Shown: positions 47,255 to 54,637 of the stretch, one piece after another | How the letters are laid out: each line of letters begins with the position of its first letter | Position numbering within the stretch: position 1 is the stretch's first letter | Assembly (NCBI GenBank): GCA_049889775.1 | Contig: JBMHCT010000005.1 | Coordinates: 1-64,000, forward strand | Direction of reading: 5' to 3' | Source: Jejuia sp049889775 | Lineage (GTDB): Bacteria > Bacteroidota > Bacteroidia > Flavobacteriales > Flavobacteriaceae | Length of the DNA stretch: 64,000 nucleotides | Notes under the pieces: model-generated | The model's database searches: none | Told to the model about the DNA's origin: nothing | What the model saw: the letters and a program-made list of their open reading frames with translations, nothing else | Made by a program: the position numbers and the translations under genes

Positions 47255-47806
47255 TTAAAACCAATTTTTTTCGAGGCAATCGGCCATAGCCGTTCGTGCT
47301 CTGTGGATGATTACCCAAAGGTTAGACGCAGTAATATCTAGTTCATTACAAATCACTTCGGTTTCGTAATTTAAAATGGTTTTCATCTTAAAAACGTCCG
47401 CCTGTTTTTGTGGCAGTTTGCCCAAACAGTTGTGTATGGCGTCGCCCAATTCGTTGTTTTGCAAGGTGTCTTCGGCGGTTTTGTCAAACGGGTCCGCAAC
47501 ACGTTCTTCCAACCAATCGCCCTCACTTTCAGCGTCATTATAATTAATACGTACCTCGGCTTTACCCTTGTTGCTATTAATTTTTCGGTAATAGTCTATA
47601 ATTTTTCGCTTTAAAATGGAGATGAGCCATGTGCGTTCGCTAGCCTCTCCCTTAAAGTTTTTCATAGACTTTAATCCCGCCAAAAACGTTTCAGACACCA
47701 AATCCTGCGCCATCTCGCGGTCGCTTACACGAGTAATGGTATAGTTAAAAAGGTAGTCGGAATAAAGTTCAATCCACTTATTAGGATCTATTTTATGGTC
47801 GGGCAT
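47255..47806 (-). CDS. ECF-type RNA polymerase sigma factor (sigma-70 family)
   Basis: The protein (183 aa) has region 2 (about 15-75; LVSETFLAGLKSMKNF, ERTWLISILKRKIIDYYRK) and region 4 (about 120-180; KLPQKQADVFKM, ETEVICNELDITASNLWVIIHRAR). A small Cys/His protein is encoded immediately downstream, the usual place for a regulator of the sigma factor. The target promoters are unknown. Confidence 0.9.
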   Translation of the reverse strand: MPDHKIDPNKWIELYSDYLFNYTITRVSDREMAQDLVSETFLAGLKSMKNFKGEASERTWLISILKRKIIDYYRKINSNKGKAEVRINYNDAESEGDWLEERVADPFDKTAEDTLQNNELGDAIHNCLGKLPQKQADVFKMKTILNYETEVICNELDITASNLWVIIHRARTAMADCLEKNWF

Positions 47807-47892
47807 TCGCGTAGCTCTTTTTTTGGAAATTCAAAAATAAGCTAAAATTTTGATTTATATAAATGTAAACGAAATGGTTATGTTATTTTTTT

Positions 47893-48062
47893 GGGCGTTA
47901 CCCACAAGGGGTCGGGCTTTCACTACTCAATCTTTTTTAAAGCGTCATTGCGAAGGAGGCACGACTGGGGCAATCTGCTAAATTCATTTTCTAAATAAAC
48001 TTAATAATTATCAGGCTTTAAAAAAGGATTTCAAACATGCCGTTCAATCCCTAACGCGGGGG
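47893..48062 (-). repeat. dispersed intergenic repeat, copy C
   Basis: The gene-free gap 47807-48107 is largely this repeat, inverted relative to copy B. Its plus-strand left end is GGGCGTTACCCACAAGGGG, then TCGGGCTTTC. Its right end is CATGCCGTTCAATCCCTAACGC. It also has the internal block CGTCATTGCGAAGGAGG...CAATCTGC, complementary to the corresponding block of copy B. Confidence 0.75.
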
Positions 48063-48107
48063 TGTTTGCTGGCTTATTTCTCTAATCATAAAACACTATT
48101 GATTTGT

Positions 48108-48503
48108 TTAGGTAAAAGAAATAGTCAAAAATATTGAACTGAGATAAATCCAAAGTAAAGAGAATAAGATATGAACTATCGTTTCAAAAGCTTTTCCCTT
48201 CCACAATTTTGGAGAATACACGAAAAGCTGAAATAGAAAACGAACACCCCAAAAAACTCCTAAACCTAGACACAACGTTTTTCCAAGATTTGTTTTTAGA
48301 AGGTCATCGGTTGAAACTAAACATAACAAACCCATTGCAAAAACTGTAAGGGCAATAAAAAATGTGTGAACACCCATAATTTGTTTAGTCACTAAACTCA
48401 AAGCATGAAATTCTGTTTTCCAATTAAAATACCTCGGAAAAACAAGATGTATCAATGCTAAACTTATGAGCGCGTATCCGATAATTTGAAGATGTGTTTG
48501 CAT
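48108..48503 (-). CDS. Small membrane protein, unknown function
   Basis: The protein (131 aa) has four predicted membrane helices (about 8-24, 42-64, 76-95 and 108-127). No family recognised. It is the last gene of a minus-strand group (doxX-like, DUF2071, methyltransferase, this gene), 10 bases after the methyltransferase stop, so it likely belongs to that operon. Confidence 0.68.
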   Translation of the reverse strand: MQTHLQIIGYALISLALIHLVFPRYFNWKTEFHALSLVTKQIMGVHTFFIALTVFAMGLLCLVSTDDLLKTNLGKTLCLGLGVFWGVRFLFQLFVYSPKLWKGKAFETIVHILFSLLWIYLSSIFLTISFT

Positions 48504-48513
48504 GATGTTTCAC

Positions 48514-49263
48514 TTAATTAAATTTAAAAACAGACATAAAAGGGGTGAACTTTTCCTCTTTATAAGAGTTGAATCCAGCGGCTTTAAATGCTTTAATCCA
48601 AGTGGCCTTTGAAAAGAAATGTGTAAAGCCTACCGAAAAGGCTAAAAAATTGGGTAAGTCTCTTAAATGCTCAACCAAAATAACTTTACCGTTGGGTTTG
48701 CAGATACGTTTACATTCTTTTAAAAACAACACTTTTTCTTCATTTGAACGTATTTCATGAGCCGATGATAAAAGAAAAATGGCATCAACAGAGTTATCTT
48801 TTAAAGGAATTGCATCTGCAGAAATATGTTTTGTATTTGGATATACCAAACTCACTTTTCTAGCTCTTGTAATGGCTACTTCGGTATGTTTTGCTTCATC
48901 ATAAAAGTCAAAAACCTGAAGGTTTGCGTTTGGTAATTTATGTTTCAAAATAAAGCTTGTTTCATCAAAACCGGCATTAATATTTACTACTTCTGCACTA
49001 TTACTTTTAGGTATATTCATTTTACCTAACCAATCAAAATTATAGTAACCAGAACAATCATAAACATATGCCGAAACCACTAAAGGCATAATTAATCCAA
49101 TACTGAATACAATGAGAATGCTGTAGAAAATGGTGGTGTTCCAATTTATAAAAAAGCTGCTCAAGAAGATAAATAGCATAACAGACAAACCAAAAACATA
49201 AAAATGTCTGTTGAAACTTAAAATATTTAAGACGCCTTGAAATGGTTTTCTTCGTGTTTCCAT
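48514..49263 (-). CDS. Membrane-anchored methyltransferase
   Basis: This protein (249 aa from ATG 49263; an ATG at 49287 gives 8 more) has two membrane helices (about 20-70), then a class I SAM-methyltransferase domain: VVNINAGFDETSFILK (motif I, degenerate), HISADAIPLKDNSVDAIFLLSSAHEI, ECKRICKPNGKVILVEHLRD. It overlaps the DUF2071 gene end by 37 bases. The substrate is unknown; the N-terminal anchors suggest a membrane or lipid substrate. Confidence 0.75.
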   Translation of the reverse strand: METRRKPFQGVLNILSFNRHFYVFGLSVMLFIFLSSFFINWNTTIFYSILIVFSIGLIMPLVVSAYVYDCSGYYNFDWLGKMNIPKSNSAEVVNINAGFDETSFILKHKLPNANLQVFDFYDEAKHTEVAITRARKVSLVYPNTKHISADAIPLKDNSVDAIFLLSSAHEIRSNEEKVLFLKECKRICKPNGKVILVEHLRDLPNFLAFSVGFTHFFSKATWIKAFKAAGFNSYKEEKFTPFMSVFKFN

Positions 49264-49979
49264 AAGTCTATTTTTCCTTTTTTCCATTCATACGGAATGT
49301 TATTTATTATAAATGCATTTACCAGAATAGGATTTCTTAAATTCAATTGATCTAAAAAATCAATACTGTAATTTTCAATTTGTATAGGTTTTGGTTTCCA
49401 ATTTTGTCGTACCCCTTCAATGATTAATACTTCTTTCGTATTTTCATTGTAAGTGAATGTAAATGGAAGCGGGCCAGCAAAACGTCTTGCCTCCTTCCAT
49501 TCTGAGAAAGGAGAACTTTCGGGAAGGGACACATCAACTTCATCTAAATTATATTGAATTTGAAATTTGGATTGCTTTGAATAAATTTCATTTTGATTTA
49601 CATGAATATCTGTTGAAGCATAGTTGTAATGGGTGAAAATATTACCCATAAATGCCATACGTTTTTTATCGGTTTCAGATTTCAAAATATATAATCCACG
49701 GAGGCGTTTCCCTTCACTAGTTCTATAGCGGACAAAAATTCTATAGCCAATTAGAAAGAAGTTGTTTCCAAGGGCTTTTGGAAAACCTTTTGGTCTTAAA
49801 TCTTGGGTTTGCACCATGGCAACAGCAACAAATGCCCACTTATCTTGAAAGGTATGCAGCTCCAAACACTCAGGAATTAAATGCTTAACCTCATTTTTTG
49901 GAACTGCAAAAGTTAATACTAATGAACTTTCAAAAAAGGCTTCCATAGCAAACGGATGGTTTTTAAAAGTTGGCAGCAT
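49227..49979 (-). CDS. DUF2071 family protein
   Basis: This protein (250 aa) matches the DUF2071 pattern (N-terminal LTFAVPKNEVKHLIPECLELHTF, then a central GYRIFVRY and RRFAGPLPFTFTY). Such proteins have a beta-barrel-like fold and unknown function. Its start overlaps the doxX-like gene end by 17 bases, and its end overlaps the methyltransferase gene, which shows tight coupling. Confidence 0.78.
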   Translation of the reverse strand: MLPTFKNHPFAMEAFFESSLVLTFAVPKNEVKHLIPECLELHTFQDKWAFVAVAMVQTQDLRPKGFPKALGNNFFLIGYRIFVRYRTSEGKRLRGLYILKSETDKKRMAFMGNIFTHYNYASTDIHVNQNEIYSKQSKFQIQYNLDEVDVSLPESSPFSEWKEARRFAGPLPFTFTYNENTKEVLIIEGVRQNWKPKPIQIENYSIDFLDQLNLRNPILVNAFIINNIPYEWKKGKIDLWKHEENHFKAS

Positions 49980-50349
49980 AGTTTCTAGATTTTAGTTGTT
50001 TAATTTTGAATGTATTCATGTAAATGACTAAACAAAGGAATATTGCAAATAGTATATTAAATCTTCCCCATAACAGTAAATGAGGTACACTAATAAATTC
50101 GATAATATTCATTAAAAGAATTGTGAATATTTGAGTAATGGCATTTAGTTTTGGGTAAATGTTGCTTAAAATCCATAAACACATTAGTATTTCTAAAACC
50201 CCAATACCAATTGTAATTTCATGTGCATATCTTGAACCCAGAATTTCTGAAACTATTATTTCATGCCTCGGGACAAGATTTAATATTTTGCAGTATAACC
50301 CGTTTATTAACCAAACTAGTGCAATCATTATTTTGATAATATTTCTCAT
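49963..50349 (-). CDS. DoxX-like membrane protein
   Basis: This protein of 128 aa has four membrane helices (about 5-22, 44-63, 70-90 and 95-113) and the DoxX_3-type N-terminus IMIALVWLINGLYCKILNLVPRH. Related proteins occur with redox and thiol functions, but activity is unknown. It opens the operon of four genes; a palindromic operator lies 16 bases upstream of its start. Confidence 0.7.
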   Translation of the reverse strand: MRNIIKIMIALVWLINGLYCKILNLVPRHEIIVSEILGSRYAHEITIGIGVLEILMCLWILSNIYPKLNAITQIFTILLMNIIEFISVPHLLLWGRFNILFAIFLCLVIYMNTFKIKQLKSRNYAANF

Positions 50350-50364
50350 TTTTAATTATTCTAA

Positions 50365-50386
50365 ACTTTCATAAAATATTGAAAGT
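50365..50386. promoter_or_regulatory. operator-like palindrome before the doxX-like gene
   Basis: ACTTTCA at 50365-50371 and TGAAAGT at 50380-50386 are inverted arms. The preceding bases CTAA (50361-50364) extend the match with the second palindrome at 50951. It lies between the gbsR-like stop and the doxX-like start. It is likely a binding site of the regulator encoded at 50402-50905. Confidence 0.65.
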
Positions 50387-50401
50387 ATAATTTAAATTTT
50401 T

Positions 50402-50905
50402 TTATTTAAATAATTTCAGCAAAGACTTAGTAACCCAATTTTGCTCTTGATTTGCAATTTTATTTAACAACGAATCTGCTGTATCTGCCAAATCGTGTAG
50501 GGCCTTTGTTTGTTTAATTAGTTCCTTGGTTTTTGCAGTGCCGTCATCCTTAATAGAGGATACTTCTTTTAGTACTTTTATAACTGGTTTAATTTCTCTG
50601 CGGCTACGTTCTTTAGCAATATGTCTCGCCAATTCTTGAACATCTTTTTCCGTAGTGAAAAATTCTTTACGCTCCCCTGGAACTAATTCTTTGGTAACAA
50701 TACCCCAATCCATTAGCTGACGCAAATTCATACTGGTATTGCCACGAGAGATTTTTAGTTCTTCCATAATTTCCTCCATAGACAACGGTTTGGTAGAAAT
50801 AAAAAGCAAAGATTGAATTTGAGCCATGGCCTTATTAATGCCCCAAAGCGTACCCAAGCTTCCCCAAGTGCTTATAAATTTTTCTTTTGCTTCTTGATAT
50901 TCCAC
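50402..50905 (-). CDS. GbsR/MarR-family transcription regulator
   Basis: The protein (167 aa) has a winged-helix DNA-binding domain (about 25-90: PLSMEEIMEELKISRGNTSMNLRQLMDWGIVTKE) followed by a helical dimer domain. Members repress by binding palindromes. Two near-identical palindromes (50365-50386 and 50951-50974) flank the gene, one upstream with the -33 element of its own promoter and one before the doxX-like operon, so self-repression and control of that operon are probable. The inducer is unknown. Confidence 0.85.
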   Translation of the reverse strand: MEYQEAKEKFISTWGSLGTLWGINKAMAQIQSLLFISTKPLSMEEIMEELKISRGNTSMNLRQLMDWGIVTKELVPGERKEFFTTEKDVQELARHIAKERSRREIKPVIKVLKEVSSIKDDGTAKTKELIKQTKALHDLADTADSLLNKIANQEQNWVTKSLLKLFK

Positions 50906-50929
50906 GACTTTTAATTTTTATTTCTGATC

Positions 50930-50959
50930 CAAAGATATAAATAATTTCTAAACTTTCAA
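50930..50959 (-). promoter_or_regulatory. promoter of the GbsR-like gene
   Basis: On the minus strand TTG (50959-50957), a spacer of exactly 19 bp and TATCTTTG (50937-50930) form a perfect Bacteroidota promoter. The TTG lies inside the operator palindrome 50951-50974, so the regulator probably blocks its own promoter. Confidence 0.8.
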
Positions 50960-50974
50960 TAATTATTGAAGGTT
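50951..50974. promoter_or_regulatory. operator-like palindrome in the gbsR/AKR divergent spacer
   Basis: AACTTTCAATAA (50951-50962) and TTATTGAAGGTT (50963-50974) are inverted repeats with one mismatch over 12 positions. It includes the regulator's -33 TTG on the minus strand and, on the plus strand, TTG (50966-50968) 17 bp before TATTTTTA (50986-50993), a possible AKR promoter. Confidence 0.75.
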
Positions 50975-51007
50975 TATTTAAGGGTTATTTTTATTAACTT
51001 TAGAATC

Positions 51008-51940
51008 ATGACAGAACAAAACAACAAAAGACGAGATATTATTAAGTTAATGGGGCTGGCAGGCCTTGGAGCAACACTAGCACCATTACATTTATCCTTT
51101 GATCTAAAAGAAACTATGTTATACCGTAAAATTCCTATGTCTGGGAAATTACTGCCAGCTATTGGTTTAGGGACTTGGCAATCTTTTGATGTTGGCAGTT
51201 CTGTTTATGAAAGACAACGATTAACTATAGTGCTAAAAGAAATGCATAAACTTGGTGGGGCGGTTATTGATTCCTCACCAATGTATGGCAGTTCTGAAGG
51301 AGTTGTTGGAGATTTAACAAGTGAACAAGGTTTTGGAAAAGATTTCTTTTACGCCACTAAAGTATGGACTTCTGGAAAGGAAGCGGGTATTAAACAAATG
51401 CAAAATTCCTTTAGGCTAATGAAGCGTGAACACATGGATTTAATGCAAATTCATAATTTGGTAGATTGGAAGGTGCATGTTAAAACACTAAAGGATTGGA
51501 AAATACGAGGTAAAATTAAATATTGGGGTATTACGCATTACACCGATGCCTCCCATAGTAGTTTAGAAAAAGTAATACAAGCTGAAAAACCCGATTTTGT
51601 TCAGTTTAATTATTCCATAAACGATAGACATGCCGAAAACTCATTGTTCGAAACAATAAGAAAATACGAAACGGCAGTTTTGATAAATCGACCTTTTGAT
51701 GGGGGATATTTGTTTAGAAAGGTGAAAAATAAAAATCTTCCAGAATGGGCAGCCGATTATGGTATAAAAAGTTGGGGACAATTTTTTCTAAAGTTCATCT
51801 TATCAAATGAAATGGTGACTTGTGTCATTCCCGGAACTTCAAAACCAAAACACGTCATAGATAACATGATGGCAGGCTATGGCGAATTGCCCGATGCTAA
51901 AGCTAGGGAAAAAATGTCTAGCTATATTAAGTCTTTGTAA
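51008..51940 (+). CDS. Aldo/keto reductase with Tat-type signal
   Basis: This protein (310 aa) has an N-terminal Tat-like signal: the twin-arginine KRRDIIK, then the hydrophobic LMGLAGLGATLAPL. An aldo/keto reductase core follows, with GLGTWQSFD, IDSSPMYGSSE and DLMQIHNLVD (the usual Tyr-48-like residue is in PMYG). The start (ATG 51008) gives the signal; an upstream frame (50966) includes the operator region. It is divergent from the GbsR-like gene and may be under its control. The substrate is unknown. Confidence 0.82.
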   Translation: MTEQNNKRRDIIKLMGLAGLGATLAPLHLSFDLKETMLYRKIPMSGKLLPAIGLGTWQSFDVGSSVYERQRLTIVLKEMHKLGGAVIDSSPMYGSSEGVVGDLTSEQGFGKDFFYATKVWTSGKEAGIKQMQNSFRLMKREHMDLMQIHNLVDWKVHVKTLKDWKIRGKIKYWGITHYTDASHSSLEKVIQAEKPDFVQFNYSINDRHAENSLFETIRKYETAVLINRPFDGGYLFRKVKNKNLPEWAADYGIKSWGQFFLKFILSNEMVTCVIPGTSKPKHVIDNMMAGYGELPDAKAREKMSSYIKSL

Positions 51941-51943
51941 AAC

Positions 51944-53983
51944 TTATTTCAGTAAACCTGCACGTTTCAACAAAGCCTTAGGCTTAGGTTCAGCACCTCT
52001 AAAGCGTTTATATAACGTCATTGGATTTTCGGTTCCACCTTTACTTAATACATTATCTTTGAATTTGTCCGCAACTGTTTTGTTGAAAATGCCTTTCTCT
52101 TTAAAATATTCAAACGCATCGGCATCTAAAACTTCTGCCCATTTATAACTATAATAGCCAGAAGAATATCCACCTTGGAATATATGGGCAAAAGCAGTGC
52201 TCATGCAGTTTTCTTCTACATCTGGATATAGTTTGGTGTTTTCAAATGCTTTAGATTCATGAGTTTTCACACTCTCAATAGCCTCTGGTGATTTGCCAGC
52301 ATGCCAACTCATATCCAACAATCCAAAACTTAACTGTCTTAAGGTTTGCATACCTTCATGAAAGGTGGCGGATTCTTTAATTTTTTCTACCAATTCCATC
52401 GGAATCACTTCACCAGTTTCATAATGCGTTGCAAACAACTCTAGCGCCTCCTTTTCGTAGCACCAGTTTTCCATCACCTGACTCGGTAACTCAACAAAAT
52501 CCCAGAACACACTAGTTCCTGATAAACTAGGGTAGGTGGTGTCGGCCAACATACCGTGTAATGCATGCCCAAATTCATGGAACAGGGTAGTCACTTCATT
52601 AAATGTCAACAGCGAAGGTTTTGTTTTGGTAGGCTTAGTGAAATTGCAGACAACTGAAATGTGAGGTCTGCTATTTACGCCATTTTTAACGTATTGAGGT
52701 TTGTAAACTGTCATCCACGCACCATTACGTTTTCCTGGTCTTGGGAAATAATCGGCATATAGAATAGATATAAAATTTCCTTTTGAGTCGGTTACTTTAT
52801 AGGTTAAAACATCTTCATGATATTTATCAATGGAGTCAATTTCTTCAAAATGTAAGTCGAATAATTTCTCTGCGATTTTAAAAGAACCATCAATTACATT
52901 TTCAAGTTTGAAATATGGTTTCAGTTTTTCATCATCCAAACTGAATAACTTTTGTTTTAATTTTTCAGAGTAGTAAGCACCATCCCATTTTTGCAATTGA
53001 TCAATGTTATCTAAGTCCTTAGCAAAATTTTCCAGAGTTGTAAATTCTCTTTCAGCAGCAGGTTTTGCTTTCTCCAATAATTCATTTAAGAACTTCTGAA
53101 CATTTTCAGGTGTTTCTGCCATACGTTCTTCCAATACAAAATGAGCATGGGTTTTATAACCTAACAAATTAGCGCGTTCATGTCGCAATTTCACAATATC
53201 TAGAACAATGGCCTGATTATCTAAATCATCATTTTTAAAACCCTTGCTACCAGCTGCAAGAGATAACTTTTTGCGTAATTCTCTATTGTCCGCATAAGTT
53301 ACAAAGGGAATATAGCTTGGATAATCTAAAGTAAATAACCAACCCTCTTTGTTTTTTGCCTCTGCTAATTGTTTTGCCGCCTCTTTGGCGCCATCTGGCA
53401 ATCCTGATAAATCAGCTTCATCAATAATAAGCATTTCAAACTTATTGGTTTCGGCTAATACATTTTCGCCAAACTTTAGTTTCAGCTGACTTAATTTCTT
53501 GTCGATCTCACGAAGTTGTTCCTTTTCGTCTTCCGAAAGATTAGCGCCGTTTCTTGAAAACCCTTTATATTTTTTATCCAGTAGAGTCTGTTGTTCCGTA
53601 GTTAAATCTAATTCACTTTTTGAATCATAAACAGCTTTTACACGTTTGAACAAATCTTCATTTAAAGTGATATCATTACTAAACTCAGAAAGTAAAGGCG
53701 ACACTTCTTGTGCTATTTTTTGAATGTTCTCATTAGTTTCGGCAGAATTCAAATTAAAGAAGATACTTGAGATTCTATCTAATTTTTCTCCAGAAAAATC
53801 TAAAGCTTCAATCGTGTTTTCAAACGTAGGTGCTTCTTGATTTTCTACTATGGCATCTATTTCAATTTTTGCTTCGGCAATGGCTTGTTTAAAGGATGGT
53901 AAGTAATCTTCATCTTTAATTTTAGAAAAAGGCGCTGTATTATAAGGTGTATTGAAACCGTTCGTCGATGAATATTCAATCAT
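51944..53983 (-). CDS. dcp: M3-family zinc oligopeptidase (peptidyl-dipeptidase Dcp type)
   Basis: This cytoplasmic peptidase (679 aa) cleaves short peptides. The zinc motif is H469-E-F-G-H473 in LFHEFGHALHG, with the third ligand Glu in the following segment (ELPSQVMENW). There is no signal peptide. The N-terminal half shows the family motif PFSKIKDEDYLPSF. It is convergent with the AKR gene, 3 bases apart. Confidence 0.92.
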   Translation of the reverse strand: MIEYSSTNGFNTPYNTAPFSKIKDEDYLPSFKQAIAEAKIEIDAIVENQEAPTFENTIEALDFSGEKLDRISSIFFNLNSAETNENIQKIAQEVSPLLSEFSNDITLNEDLFKRVKAVYDSKSELDLTTEQQTLLDKKYKGFSRNGANLSEDEKEQLREIDKKLSQLKLKFGENVLAETNKFEMLIIDEADLSGLPDGAKEAAKQLAEAKNKEGWLFTLDYPSYIPFVTYADNRELRKKLSLAAGSKGFKNDDLDNQAIVLDIVKLRHERANLLGYKTHAHFVLEERMAETPENVQKFLNELLEKAKPAAEREFTTLENFAKDLDNIDQLQKWDGAYYSEKLKQKLFSLDDEKLKPYFKLENVIDGSFKIAEKLFDLHFEEIDSIDKYHEDVLTYKVTDSKGNFISILYADYFPRPGKRNGAWMTVYKPQYVKNGVNSRPHISVVCNFTKPTKTKPSLLTFNEVTTLFHEFGHALHGMLADTTYPSLSGTSVFWDFVELPSQVMENWCYEKEALELFATHYETGEVIPMELVEKIKESATFHEGMQTLRQLSFGLLDMSWHAGKSPEAIESVKTHESKAFENTKLYPDVEENCMSTAFAHIFQGGYSSGYYSYKWAEVLDADAFEYFKEKGIFNKTVADKFKDNVLSKGGTENPMTLYKRFRGAEPKPKALLKRAGLLK

Positions 53984-54052
53984 TATATCGTAAAATAGTG
54001 TTAAAATTCAGTTTTATTATGCGTGCATAATAGTTTGTATATAAAATATGTT

Positions 54053-54152
54053 TATTTTTGCGCAGATTTTTCAGAGAGTTATTCTTTTAACTCGTAAGAA
54101 TTATTGTTAATAGCTAATGAAACCTCGATGAGAATCGGGGTTTCTCTATTTT
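54053..54152 (+). ncRNA. candidate small RNA (unproven)
   Basis: In the 162-base gap between the M3 and purE genes, TATTTTTG at 54053-54060 is an exact -7 element on the plus strand. Two hairpins follow: GAGTTA/TAACTC (54076-54093) and GAAACCTCGAT/ATCGGGGTTTC with a GAGA loop (54119-54144), ended by TCTATTTT. There is no reading frame in this unit. It could instead be a terminator of purEK on the minus strand, but no T-run follows there. No TTG is clear at -33. Confidence 0.35.
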
Positions 54153-54637
54153 AGGGCTTTAGCAGATTCGTGAACCTTAACTTTCAACCCTTCTTTATAA
54201 GCCATTACTTTATCTAAAACGCATTTGTCGTGTGCTCCAATAATTTGGGCAGCTAAAATACCCGCATTTTTGGCACCATTTAACGCTACAGTGGCTACAG
54301 GAACGCCTCCAGGCATTTGCAAAATGGAAAGAACTGAGTCCCAGCCATCAATAGAATTGCTGCTTTTTACAGGTACACCGATTACAGGTAGAGGAGATAA
54401 GGAAGCAATCATTCCTGGTAAATGCGCCGCACCACCAGCACCGGCAATTACAACTGCAAATCCTTTAGTGTGTGCATGCTGTCCGTAATCAAATAATTTT
54501 TCAGGAGTACGGTGTGCTGATACAATATCAACTTCCACTTCAATATCAAACCCTTTTAAGATGTCTATCGCATCTTGCATAACAGGAAGGTCGCTTTTAC
54601 TTCCCATGATAACTCCTACTTTTTTCATATTACTCAC
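54146..54637 (-). CDS. purE: N5-carboxyaminoimidazole ribonucleotide mutase
   Basis: This enzyme (163 aa) makes CAIR from N5-CAIR in purine synthesis. The family motifs are GVIMGSKSDLPVM, SAHRTPE and AGAGGAAHLPGM. Its start overlaps the purK end by 8 bases. Confidence 0.96.
   Translation of the reverse strand: MSNMKKVGVIMGSKSDLPVMQDAIDILKGFDIEVEVDIVSAHRTPEKLFDYGQHAHTKGFAVVIAGAGGAAHLPGMIASLSPLPVIGVPVKSSNSIDGWDSVLSILQMPGGVPVATVALNGAKNAGILAAQIIGAHDKCVLDKVMAYKEGLKVKVHESAKALK

Noticed and set aside
54119..54144. purEK terminator on the minus strand
   Set aside because: The stem is followed by ATTAGC and not by T-rich sequence on that strand; the plus-strand side has the T-containing tail.
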